In this document: piece by piece, positions 25,941-34,023 of the stretch
Numbering within the stretch: position 1 is the first letter of the stretch
Layout: each line of letters starts with the position of its first letter
Source: Paracoccus xiamenensis
Lineage (GTDB): Bacteria; Pseudomonadota; Alphaproteobacteria; Rhodobacterales; Rhodobacteraceae
Assembly: GCF_011308835.1 (NCBI RefSeq)
Contig: NZ_JAAOHY010000004.1
Location: 62,001-126,000, forward strand
Length of the DNA stretch: 64,000 nt
Direction: 5' to 3'
Translations under genes and position numbers: made by a program
The notes under the pieces: model-generated
What the model was told of the DNA's origin: nothing
Seen by the model: the letters and a program-made list of their open reading frames with translations, nothing else
Databases searched by the model: none

Positions 25941-26453
25941 ATGCGGGTAATCTGGGCACTGATCGGGACGGCTGCGCTGGCGGCCTGTTCCAACGATCCC
26001 CTGCTGCACAATATCCGTGCCGGCCAAAGCACGCCGGACGAATTCGCCATCGTGCCGACGCGCGCGCTTGCGCTTCCGGGCGACCTGAACGTGCTGCCCC
26101 CGCCGACGCCGGGCGGCGCGAATATCACCGACCCGAACCCCAAGGGCGATGCGGTGGCGGCACTTGGCGGCAACCCCGCACAACTGGCGGCGCAGGGCGT
26201 CGGCGCGGCCGATGGCGCGCTGATCAACCATGCCTCGCGGTTGGGTGTGCAGGGCGGCATCCGCCAGCAACTGGCCGTCGAGGATGTCGAATGGCGCTCG
26301 CGTCATTCGCGCAAGCTGCTGGAACGGCTTGCCCGGACAGACGTGTATTATCGTGCCTATGCGCCCATGACGCTGGACAGCTGGGCCGAAAATGAACGCT
26401 GGCGTCGGGCCGGGGCGCGGGTGCCCTCTGCGCCGCCCCAGTTCGAAGACTGA
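25941..26453 (+). CDS. DUF3035 outer-membrane lipoprotein
   Basis: A 170-residue lipoprotein. The lipobox LAAC gives a lipidated cysteine at residue 16 (IGTAALAAC). The segment PDEFAIVPTRALALPGDLNV is the DUF3035 hallmark and resembles the extended N-terminus of BamC. From memory, DUF3035 proteins have been linked to the alphaproteobacterial BAM complex as BamF; treat this as probable, not certain. The gene lies between lspA and the M16 pair, fitting an envelope role. A stem (CCGGTCG-N7-CGACCGG) at 26480-26500 follows it. Confidence 0.82.
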   Translation: MRVIWALIGTAALAACSNDPLLHNIRAGQSTPDEFAIVPTRALALPGDLNVLPPPTPGGANITDPNPKGDAVAALGGNPAQLAAQGVGAADGALINHASRLGVQGGIRQQLAVEDVEWRSRHSRKLLERLARTDVYYRAYAPMTLDSWAENERWRRAGARVPSAPPQFED

Positions 26454-26479
26454 CCGCAGCGGCAAGATCCTTTGGTCAC

Positions 26480-26500
26480 CCGGTCGTGATTTGCGACCGG
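26480..26500 (+). terminator. hairpin after the DUF3035 gene
   Basis: CCGGTCG at 26480-26486 and CGACCGG at 26494-26500 form a perfect 7-base-pair stem with a 7-base loop, 26 bases after the DUF3035 stop codon. No U-tract follows, so it may be an attenuator or simply a spacer structure before the M16 gene. Confidence 0.4.
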
Positions 26501-26552
26501 CGGCGCGGCGTTTCATGTTCCCCTCGCTTCTCGTCCGTTGAAAGGACCGCCG

Positions 26553-28019
26553 ATGCGCGCGCTATCTTTGGCTGCCCTGCTGGCCGCCACCCCCGCCCTG
26601 GCCGAGATGCCAGAGGGCGTGACCCATTTCACCCTGGATAACGGCATGGAGGCCGTGGTGATCGAAGATCACCGCGCCCCGGTTGTCGTGCAGATGGTCT
26701 GGTACAAGGTCGGTTCCGCCGACGAGGTTGCCGGCAAGACCGGCCTTGCCCATTATCTGGAACATCTGATGTTCAAGGGCACCGACAAGCTGGCACCGGG
26801 CGAGCTGTCGAAGACGGTTACCGCCAATGGCGGATCCGACAACGCCTTTACCAGCTATGATTTCACCACCTATTTCCAGCGTATTGCCGCCGACCGGCTG
26901 CCCTTGATTATGGAAATGGAAGCCGACCGGATGCAGAACCTTCGCATCGGCGAAGAGGATTGGCAGGCCGAACGCCAGGTCGTGCTGGAGGAACGCGCGC
27001 AGCGCACCGACAGCGACCCCTCGGCCCTGTTCGCAGAGGAACGCAGCGCCGCGCAATATCTGAACCACCCTTACGGGCGCCCGGTCATCGGCTGGCGCGC
27101 GGAGATGTTGGGGCTGACCCGCGCCGACGCGCTGGATTGGTATGACACCCATTATGCGCCCAACAACGCGATCCTGGTGCTGGCGGGCGACGTGACCCCC
27201 GAAAAGGCACGCGAGTTGGCGCAGAAATATTACGGCGAAGTACCCGCAAAGGAAGGCGTCGCCCGCAGCGCCCGCCCGCAGGAACCGGAACAACGCGCGC
27301 CCCGCCGGATGGAGATGCGCGATCCGCGCGTCCCGCAGCCCTCGCTGGTGCGCACGGTACTGGTCCCCGAACGCAATCCCGGAGACCAGAAGACCGCTGC
27401 GGCGCTGACGGTGCTGGCGGAAATGCTGGGCGGCTCGGCGCAGACCTCGGTTCTGGGGCAAAAGCTGGTGATGACCGGCAAGGCGCTGTATGCGGGCGCG
27501 GGCTATGAAGGCTTCGCGGTTGATCCGACGAATTTCTATATCTCGTTCGCGCCGGTCGACGGGATGGAGCCTGCGGCTGCCGAGGCCGCGCTGGATCAGG
27601 TTCTGGCCGATTTCCTGAAGGAAGGCCCGGACCCCGCCCAGCTTGAACGGGTCAAGACCCAGATCCGCGCCGCGAAGGTCTATGAACAGGATTCGGCCCA
27701 TGGCCGCGCCTATCAATACGGGCAGGGGCTGGCGACAGGGCTGACGATTGAGGATGTGAACGACTGGCCCGATCTGCTGGCTGCCGTTACCGCCGAAGAC
27801 GTGATGGAAGCCGCCGATCTGGTCCTGAACAGCACCGCCACCGTGACCGGCTGGCTGCTGCCAGCGCCAACCGAAGGTACGCTGTCCGAAGCTGGTCGGA
27901 AGGCCCTCGAAGAACTGATAGCGAATCCGCAGATCGGTCGCATTCCGCCCGGAGGTGCGCCTGCGCCCGAGGCCGAGGCGTCCGAACTCGAAACCGAAGC
28001 CCCAGAGGTCGACCAATGA
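26553..28019 (+). CDS. M16 family zinc metallopeptidase
   Basis: A 488-residue exported protease. Residues 1-17 are a signal peptide (RALSLAALLAATPALA), followed by the two-domain M16 fold. The inverted zinc motif HYLEHLMFKG (HxxEH) is at about residue 66, and the third ligand Glu lies further on in the MEADRM-to-EERAQ region. It should be an active periplasmic peptidase. The start ATG 26553 follows AAAGGA; a TTG at 26538 is the only other candidate. It overlaps the next M16 gene by four bases (ATGA), so the products probably pair as active and regulatory halves. Confidence 0.92.
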   Translation: MRALSLAALLAATPALAEMPEGVTHFTLDNGMEAVVIEDHRAPVVVQMVWYKVGSADEVAGKTGLAHYLEHLMFKGTDKLAPGELSKTVTANGGSDNAFTSYDFTTYFQRIAADRLPLIMEMEADRMQNLRIGEEDWQAERQVVLEERAQRTDSDPSALFAEERSAAQYLNHPYGRPVIGWRAEMLGLTRADALDWYDTHYAPNNAILVLAGDVTPEKARELAQKYYGEVPAKEGVARSARPQEPEQRAPRRMEMRDPRVPQPSLVRTVLVPERNPGDQKTAAALTVLAEMLGGSAQTSVLGQKLVMTGKALYAGAGYEGFAVDPTNFYISFAPVDGMEPAAAEAALDQVLADFLKEGPDPAQLERVKTQIRAAKVYEQDSAHGRAYQYGQGLATGLTIEDVNDWPDLLAAVTAEDVMEAADLVLNSTATVTGWLLPAPTEGTLSEAGRKALEELIANPQIGRIPPGGAPAPEAEASELETEAPEVDQ

Positions 28020-29323
28020 GCTTCCTTCGTGCCATTCCCCTGCTGCTGGCCAGCCTGATCGTTCAGCCTGCCGCCGCGACCGAAATTCAGGAAGTTACCT
28101 CGCCCGGCGGCATCAAGGCCTGGCTGGTCGAGGATCACACCATCCCCTTCACGGCACTGAATCTGGCCTTCCGGGGCGGGGCCAGCCTTGATGCGCCGGG
28201 CAAGCGCGGGGCCATCAACCTGATGACCCATACGCTGGAAGAAGGCGCCGGCGACATGGACGCCACCGCCTATGCGAGCGCGATCGAGGCGCTTGGCGCG
28301 CGGATCAGCTTTGATGTCGGCGATGACGCGCTGACCGTAGCCGGCCGGCTGCTCAGCGAAAATCGCGACGAAGGCGCCGACCTGATCGCCGCCGCGCTGA
28401 CTGCGCCGCGCTTCGATGATGATGCCGTGGCTCGCGTCAGGGGGCAGGTGCAGGCCATCATCCGCGCCGAGGACAGCGAGCCCAACGCCATCGCGCAGAA
28501 GGCGCTGGCAAAGGCGATCTGGGGCGCGCACCCCTATGGCAGTTCACTGAACGGGACTGCCGAATCGGTGGCGCCCTTGGGGCGCGAGGACATGGTCGAG
28601 GCGCAGAACCGCGTCATTGCCCGCGACCGGGTGATCGTTGGCGCCGCTGGCGACATCACGCCCGAACAGCTTGGCGTGCTGGTTGACCGCATTCTGGCGG
28701 ACCTGCCCGAAACCGGCACCGCACCGCTGCCGCAACCCGCAGAGTTCCAGTCGCAGGGCGGCACCGAGGTAATCGATTGGGACAGCCCGCAAACGGTGAT
28801 TTCCTTCGCCCAGCCCGGCCTGTCGATGGACGATCCCGACTATTTCGCCGCTTTCGTGGCGGACCACATTCTGGGCGGCGGCGGTTTTTCCTCGCGCCTG
28901 ATGGAGGAGATCCGCGAAAAGCGCGGGCTGACCTATGGCGTGTCGACGGCGCTGTCGAATGCGGTGAACGGGGCGTCCTGGGTTGGCGGGATGGCCAGTT
29001 CCAACACCTCGGCGGCCGAGGCGACCGAGTTGGTGAAGCAGGAATGGGGCCGCATGGCCGAAGGCGTGACCGAAAAGGAACTGACCGACGCGAAGACCTA
29101 TCTGACCGGCGAATACCCGTTGCGCTGGGATGGCAATTCCAAGATCGCCTCGATCCTGGTTGGCATGCAGCTGATCGGCCTGCCGATCGACTATCCTGAC
29201 ACCCGTAACTCCAGGATCGAAGCCGTGACCGCCGAGGATGTGGCCCGTGTTGCGCGGGACCGACTGAACCCCGATGCGCTGCAACTCGTGCTGGTCGGGC
29301 GTCCGGAAGGGCTGGCGAATTAA
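28016..29323 (+). CDS. M16 family protein, probably inactive partner subunit
   Basis: A 435-residue exported M16 fold protein with a signal peptide at residues 1-21 (LRAIPLLLASLIVQPAAA). Where the active copy upstream has HYLEH, this one has HTLEE (about residue 70), so the second zinc histidine is lost. The C-terminal half keeps the R/Y motif region (GLTYGVSTALS). M16 enzymes such as mitochondrial processing peptidase and many bacterial pairs combine an HxxEH subunit with an inactive partner, which fits here. It overlaps the upstream gene by four bases and is followed by a terminator. Confidence 0.9.
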   Translation: MSFLRAIPLLLASLIVQPAAATEIQEVTSPGGIKAWLVEDHTIPFTALNLAFRGGASLDAPGKRGAINLMTHTLEEGAGDMDATAYASAIEALGARISFDVGDDALTVAGRLLSENRDEGADLIAAALTAPRFDDDAVARVRGQVQAIIRAEDSEPNAIAQKALAKAIWGAHPYGSSLNGTAESVAPLGREDMVEAQNRVIARDRVIVGAAGDITPEQLGVLVDRILADLPETGTAPLPQPAEFQSQGGTEVIDWDSPQTVISFAQPGLSMDDPDYFAAFVADHILGGGGFSSRLMEEIREKRGLTYGVSTALSNAVNGASWVGGMASSNTSAAEATELVKQEWGRMAEGVTEKELTDAKTYLTGEYPLRWDGNSKIASILVGMQLIGLPIDYPDTRNSRIEAVTAEDVARVARDRLNPDALQLVLVGRPEGLAN

Positions 29324-29351
29324 CCGCGCCGCGATGGTTGCCGGCATGAAA

Positions 29352-29377
29352 AAGCGCCGCCCCATGGGGCGGCGCTT
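29352..29377. terminator. bidirectional intrinsic terminator
   Basis: AAGCGCCGCCCC at 29352-29363 pairs with GGGGCGGCGCTT at 29366-29377, a 12-base-pair stem (the inner pairs probably open as a loop). On the minus strand it runs into TTTTTC, so it is best placed to end the small lipoprotein gene; on the plus strand CTTCTTG follows, so it may also end the M16 pair. Confidence 0.85.
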
Positions 29378-29417
29378 CTTGCGTTTGGTCGATCGCTTTG
29401 GGCCGTTGCGTTCGGTC

Positions 29418-29594
29418 TTACTTGACCTGAACCGCGCCCGAACCGCCAAGGGCGGCGCCTGCGACCGCGCCCACAGGACCGGCCACGACTGCGCCGGTTG
29501 CGGCGCCAGTGGTGGCGCGGGTGGCGGTATTCTGTCCGCAAGCTGCAAGGCTCAGGGCAATTCCGCAAAATGCGATGGCAGCAAGTCTCGTCAT
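29418..29594 (-). CDS. small Gly/Ala-rich lipoprotein
   Basis: A 58-residue predicted lipoprotein: signal peptide MTRLAAIAFCGIALSLAAC with a lipobox (LAAC, Cys 19), then a short Thr-rich stretch and a Gly/Ala-rich region (AATGAVVAGPVGAVAGAALG) that looks like a glycine-zipper membrane segment. It resembles small outer-membrane or entericidin-like lipoproteins, but I do not recognise a named family. The ATG has AGGAGA seven bases upstream. It is divergent from mutL and ends at the bidirectional terminator at 29352. Confidence 0.75.
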   Translation of the reverse strand: MTRLAAIAFCGIALSLAACGQNTATRATTGAATGAVVAGPVGAVAGAALGGSGAVQVK

Positions 29595-29739
29595 GGTCTT
29601 CTCCTCGCTGGATAAAATGTCGGGCGGCGGATGGCCCGGCTGGTGAAAAGAACGAATGTTTGTGGCATTAGTTTCCAATGCGGGCGCAAAAAGCGCAGAA
29701 TCATTTTCAGATCCCGCGGAACTTGCTAGATATTGTGGC

Positions 29740-31566
29740 ATGAACGAACACAGCCGCCATATGCGCCCGGTTATCCGCCAGCTTGACGATAGCGTCGCCA
29801 ACCGCATCGCCGCGGGCGAGGTGGTCGAACGCCCGGCCTCGGCCGTCAAGGAATTGGTTGAAAACGCGCTGGATGCCGGCGCGCGGCGGATCGAGGTGAC
29901 GATTTCGCAGGGCGGCAAGGCGCTGATCCGGGTCGCCGATGACGGCTGCGGCATGACCGCCGAGGATCTGCCGCTGGCGATGTCGCGCCATGCCACATCG
30001 AAGATCGACGGCAGCGATCTGCTGGACATTCATAGCTTCGGCTTCCGGGGCGAGGCGCTGCCCTCGCTTGGCGCGGTGGGGCGGCTGACCATCACCTCGC
30101 GCGCCGGCGAGGAAGGGGCCGAGATCCGCGTGACCGGCGGCCGCGCCGATCCGGTACGCCCGGCCCCCGCGAATCGCGGCACCGTGGTTGAATTGCGCGA
30201 CCTGTTTTTCGCCACGCCTGCGCGGCTGAAATTCCTGCGCAGCGAACGCGCCGAAACGCAGGCCGTGGCCGAGGTCATTCGTCGGCTGGCGATGGCCGAA
30301 CCCACGGTCGGCTTTACCCTGCATGACGATGAACGGCTGCTGTTCCGCGCCGATGCCGAACAGGGCGATCTGTTCGACGCCCTTCATGCGCGGCTGACGA
30401 AGGTGATGGGCCGCGATTTCATCGACAACGCGATCCGAATCGACGCCGAACGCGACGGCGCAAGGCTGACCGGCTTTGCGGCGCTGCCGACCTATTCGCG
30501 CGGCGCGGCGGTGGCGCAGCATGTCTATGTGAACAACCGGCCCGTCCGCGACAAGCTGCTGACCGGGGCGCTTCGCGCGGGGTATTTCGACGTGCTGCCC
30601 TCGGGTCGGCATCCCGCCGCCGTGCTGTTCATCACCTGCGACCCGCATTTCGTCGATGTGAACGTCCACCCCGCCAAGGCCGAGGTCCGTTTCCGCGAGC
30701 CGGATCTGGTGCGCGGGCTGTTGGTCTCGACGCTGCGCAACCGGCTGGCGGGGGAATCGCGTCGGGCCTCGGACACGGTGGGGGCGGCGACGCTGGCGGC
30801 GTTCCGGCCCGAACCGCAGGCCGCCGCGCCAGCTTTCGCGCCGCGCTATCAGATGGATTACGCCCGCCCCTCGGCCGGGGCGATCCGGGCGGCCTATCAG
30901 GCGCAGGCCCCGGCATTCGATGGTTTTCGCGAAGCGCCCTCGGCCCGAGTCGAGGCGCCGGCACCCGAGGAGGTCGTCACTGACGCGCCGCTGGGTGCGG
31001 CGCGGGCACAGATCCATGAAAACTATATCATCGCCCAGACCGAAAACGGCATGGTCATCGTCGACCAGCACGCCGCGCATGAGCGGCTGGTTTACGAACG
31101 CCTGAAGGCGCAGGCAGAGGCGAATGGCATTGCCAGCCAGGCCCTGCTGATCCCCGAAATCGTCGACCTGCCCGAGGGTGACGCCGCGCGCATCCTGTCG
31201 GTCGCGGATGATCTGGCCGCGCTTGGCCTGCATGTCGAGGCTTTCGGCGGTGGTGCCGTGGCCGTGCGCGAGGTGCCGGCGCTGCTGGGCAAGGTCAATG
31301 CCGCCGCGCTGATCCGCGACATCGCCGACGATCTGGCCGATCTGGGGGCCTCGGACCGGTTGCGCGCGCGGGTCGATGCGGTGTTGTCGTCGATGGCCTG
31401 CCATGGCTCTGTCCGGTCCGGGCGGCGGATGAGCGCCGAGGAAATGAATGCCCTGCTGCGCGAGATGGAACGCACGCCCCGTTCCGGCCAGTGCAATCAC
31501 GGCCGGCCCACATGGGTCAGCCTGTCGCTGGGCGATATCGAACGGCTGTTCGGTCGCAAGGATTGA
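29740..31566 (+). CDS. mutL: DNA mismatch repair protein MutL
   Basis: A 608-residue GHKL-ATPase. The N-terminal domain has NRIAAGEVVERPASAVKELV, ENALDAGA, DDGCGM, HATSKI and FGFRGEALPS, the standard ATP-binding motifs. The middle is a Pro/Ala-rich linker (about residues 340-420), and the C-terminal dimerisation domain holds QHAAHERLVYE, ACHGSVRSGRRM and CNHGRPT. It couples MutS mismatch recognition to repair. ATG 29740 or ATG 29761 may be the start; the second aligns better with E. coli MutL, but neither has a strong ribosome binding site. Confidence 0.95.
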   Translation: MNEHSRHMRPVIRQLDDSVANRIAAGEVVERPASAVKELVENALDAGARRIEVTISQGGKALIRVADDGCGMTAEDLPLAMSRHATSKIDGSDLLDIHSFGFRGEALPSLGAVGRLTITSRAGEEGAEIRVTGGRADPVRPAPANRGTVVELRDLFFATPARLKFLRSERAETQAVAEVIRRLAMAEPTVGFTLHDDERLLFRADAEQGDLFDALHARLTKVMGRDFIDNAIRIDAERDGARLTGFAALPTYSRGAAVAQHVYVNNRPVRDKLLTGALRAGYFDVLPSGRHPAAVLFITCDPHFVDVNVHPAKAEVRFREPDLVRGLLVSTLRNRLAGESRRASDTVGAATLAAFRPEPQAAAPAFAPRYQMDYARPSAGAIRAAYQAQAPAFDGFREAPSARVEAPAPEEVVTDAPLGAARAQIHENYIIAQTENGMVIVDQHAAHERLVYERLKAQAEANGIASQALLIPEIVDLPEGDAARILSVADDLAALGLHVEAFGGGAVAVREVPALLGKVNAAALIRDIADDLADLGASDRLRARVDAVLSSMACHGSVRSGRRMSAEEMNALLREMERTPRSGQCNHGRPTWVSLSLGDIERLFGRKD

Positions 31567-31608
31567 CTGCGTGCGATACAGGCGCGACAAGCATGAAGGG
31601 GGACCAAG

Positions 31609-31980
31609 ATGCTTGAAATCACTGCGGACAAGATCGCCTATGTCATCATTCGTGCCCGCGAATATGAAAGCGGCGTGAACGCCTGGGCGCATAGCGGGCA
31701 GCGTACTGGCCATGGTGTGCGGACTGAACTGCACGAGTTCATTGCCGGCCTGAACGAAGATGAACAGGCCGCGCTGACGGCGGTCATGTGGATCGGGCGC
31801 GAAAGCTTCGACCCCGAGGATCTGGAGGAGGCGATCGTCACCGCCAAGACTGAGAGGTCCGCCCCGACCGAGGATTACCTGATGGGCGAACCGCGCCTTG
31901 CCGACCTGCTGGAGGCGGGGATGGATGCGCTCGGCATCTCGCCCGAAGATGCGGAAGACGACCTGCAACGGCCGGTCTGA
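31609..31980 (+). CDS. DUF3775 domain protein
   Basis: A 123-residue soluble, acidic protein. The block TELHEFIAGLNEDEQAALTA, continuing VMWIGR, matches the DUF3775 family as I recall it, a family of unknown function in alphaproteobacteria. No catalytic motif is evident. GGGGGACC lies just before the ATG. It sits 42 bases after mutL and 6 bases before the deacetylase-like gene, so it is probably cotranscribed with them. Confidence 0.75.
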   Translation: MLEITADKIAYVIIRAREYESGVNAWAHSGQRTGHGVRTELHEFIAGLNEDEQAALTAVMWIGRESFDPEDLEEAIVTAKTERSAPTEDYLMGEPRLADLLEAGMDALGISPEDAEDDLQRPV

Positions 31981-31986
31981 TCCCTG

Positions 31987-32901
31987 ATGACGCTGTTATT
32001 CACGCATGAAGCGGCTGCGAACCACCTGACCCCGCCGGGTCACGGCGAACAGCAGGGCCGCTACGCCGCCGTCATGGCCGCGCTGGCGGATCTGCCGCTT
32101 GACCGGCGCGAGGCGCCCTTGGCCCGCGATGCCGACCTGCTGCGCTGCCACCCGCAATCGTATTTGGATTTCCTGCGCGACGCTGTCCCGGCTGAGGGCC
32201 TGCACCAGCTGGATGAGGATACCTTCCTGTCGCCCGGCAGTCTGGAGGCCGCGCGGCGCAGCGCCGGCGGCGCGGTGGCGGCGGTTGATGCGGTGCTGGA
32301 CGGCGCGGCTGCGAATGCCTTTGTCGCCATGCGCCCGCCGGGTCACCACGCGCTGGCGGACCGGCCGATGGGCTTCTGCCTGTTCGGGAATGCTGCAATC
32401 GCCGCGAAACATGCGCTGGATGCGCGCGGGCTGGACCGGGTGGCGGTGCTGGATTTCGACGTTCACCACGGCAATGGCACTCAGGAACTGCTGTGGGACG
32501 AGCCCCGCACGCTGTTTGCCTCCAGCCAGCAATATCCGCATTGGCCGGGGACTGGTGCCGCCGATGAACGCGGCGCGCATGACAATGTCATCAACGCGCC
32601 GCTGCCGCCCGAATCGGATGGCGCTTTCGGGCGTGCGGCCTGGGATCGGATCCTTCTGCGGGTGGCGGAATTCCGGCCGCAGCTGGTCATCCTTTCGGCC
32701 GGGTTCGACGCCCATGCCGATGATCCCAAGGGCGAACTTCGCTGGCAGGATGAAGATTACCGGCTGCTGACGGCGGCAATTTGCGACGTCGCGCGCGATT
32801 GTGACGCGGCAGTGGTTTCTTGCCTCGAAGGGGGCTACAACCTTGCGGCGCTGGGGCGATCGGTCCGGGCGCATGTGGACGCACTGATGAGGGCCGCGTA
32901 A
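31987..32901 (+). CDS. histone deacetylase/acetylpolyamine amidohydrolase family protein
   Basis: A 304-residue zinc hydrolase of the class II histone-deacetylase-like family. The family landmarks are RPPGHHA (charge-relay histidines, about residue 120), VLDFDVHHGNGTQE (zinc Asp and His, about 157-170), ILSAGFDAHADDP (second zinc Asp) and EGGYN. Bacterial members remove acetyl groups from polyamines or protein lysines; the substrate is not readable here. Its TAA overlaps the xseB ATG (TAATG). Polyamine deacetylation would fit the decarboxylase elsewhere in this window but is not shown. Confidence 0.93.
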   Translation: MTLLFTHEAAANHLTPPGHGEQQGRYAAVMAALADLPLDRREAPLARDADLLRCHPQSYLDFLRDAVPAEGLHQLDEDTFLSPGSLEAARRSAGGAVAAVDAVLDGAAANAFVAMRPPGHHALADRPMGFCLFGNAAIAAKHALDARGLDRVAVLDFDVHHGNGTQELLWDEPRTLFASSQQYPHWPGTGAADERGAHDNVINAPLPPESDGAFGRAAWDRILLRVAEFRPQLVILSAGFDAHADDPKGELRWQDEDYRLLTAAICDVARDCDAAVVSCLEGGYNLAALGRSVRAHVDALMRAA

Positions 32902-33134
32902 TGACGGAAATCGCAACCATGTCCTTCGAGGACGCGATGAAAGAGCTGGAATCGGTCGTAACGCGGCTGGAAAGCGGCAATGCCTCGCTTGAGGATTCGA
33001 TCAAGCTGTATGAACGCGGCGCCGCCCTGCGCGCCCATTGCGAAGCCCGCCTGCGCGAGGCAGAGGAGCGGGTCGAAAAGATCACCCTCGCCCAGGGCCA
33101 GCCCACCGGCACCACCAAGGCCGAGGGCCTGTGA
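32901..33134 (+). CDS. xseB: exodeoxyribonuclease VII small subunit
   Basis: A 77-residue helical protein. SFEDAMKELESVVTRLESGN and SLEDSIKLYERGAALRAHCE are the XseB signatures; several small subunits coat XseA in the single-strand DNA exonuclease. It overlaps the upstream deacetylase-like gene by one base and the downstream ispA by one base (TGATG). The order xseB-ispA-dxs is widespread in proteobacteria. Confidence 0.95.
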   Translation: MTEIATMSFEDAMKELESVVTRLESGNASLEDSIKLYERGAALRAHCEARLREAEERVEKITLAQGQPTGTTKAEGL

Positions 33135-34000
33135 TGCTGCAGGCCCGCATGGACGAGGTGAAGGCGCAGGTCGAGGCCGCGCTGGATGCCGCGATGAACG
33201 ACCTTCCCCAGGGTGAGCTGACGGACGCGATGCGCTACGCCTGCCTTGGCGGCAAGAAGCTGCGTGCCTTTCTGGTGATGGAATCGGCCCGCCTGCATGG
33301 CGTGCCCGACAGCGCCGCCCTGCCGGTCGCCATGGCGGTCGAGGCGCTGCATACCTATAGCCTCGTCCATGACGACCTGCCGGCGATGGATGATGACGAC
33401 CTGCGCCGGGGCCTGCCGACCGTGCATGTGCAATGGTCCGAGGCGACCGCGATTCTGGCCGGTGATGCGTTGCAGACTCTGGCTTTCGAAATGATGACCG
33501 ATCCCGCCATTGGCGACGGCGAGGTGCGGGCCCGCCTGATTGCAGCCTTCGCCCATGCCGTCGGCCCCGCCGGCATGGTTTACGGCCAGATGCTGGACAT
33601 CAATGCCGAACAGTCGGAAACGCCGCTGGACATCGCCGGCATCACCCGGATGCAGGTTGCCAAGACCGGCGCGCTGATCGCTTTCGCCGCCGTGTCGGGC
33701 GCGCTGATCGCGGGTGCGGAAACCGAGGCGCTGCGGATCTATGCCGCGAAACTGGGCCTTGCCTTCCAGATCCATGACGACGTTCTGGACGTCACCGGCG
33801 ATCAGGAAATGACCGGCAAGCGGGTGGGTAAAGATGCAGGCGCCGGCAAGGCGACCTTCGTGTCGCTGCTGGGGCTGGACGGTGCCCGCGCGCGCGAGGC
33901 CGAATTGATCGAACGCGCCAACGCCGCGCTGTCACCTTATGGTGAAAAGGCGGAAAACTTGCGTGCGCTGGCGCGTTTCGTTATCGACCGCCAAAGCTGA
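33134..34000 (+). CDS. ispA: polyprenyl (farnesyl) diphosphate synthase
   Basis: A 288-residue all-helical prenyltransferase condensing IPP with allylic diphosphates to geranyl and farnesyl diphosphate. The first aspartate-rich motif is [16 protein letters not shown] at about residue 77 and the second is [13 protein letters not shown] at about 212, with GGKKLRAFL for substrate binding near the start. Product chain length is assigned by length and gene order. It begins in the xseB stop codon and is followed by dxs 23 bases later, joining precursor supply to chain elongation. Confidence 0.95.
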   Translation: MLQARMDEVKAQVEAALDAAMNDLPQGELTDAMRYACLGGKKLRAFLVMESARLHGVPDSAALPVAMAVEALHTYSLVHDDLPAMDDDDLRRGLPTVHVQWSEATAILAGDALQTLAFEMMTDPAIGDGEVRARLIAAFAHAVGPAGMVYGQMLDINAEQSETPLDIAGITRMQVAKTGALIAFAAVSGALIAGAETEALRIYAAKLGLAFQIHDDVLDVTGDQEMTGKRVGKDAGAGKATFVSLLGLDGARAREAELIERANAALSPYGEKAENLRALARFVIDRQS

Positions 34001-34023
34001 AGCCCCGGAAAGGGCCGCCAAGA

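Noticed and set aside
29707..31968. 753-codon open frame antisense to mutL and DUF3775
   Set aside because: The plus strand carries unmistakable MutL motifs throughout; the antisense product is Gln/Arg/His-rich without recognisable features.
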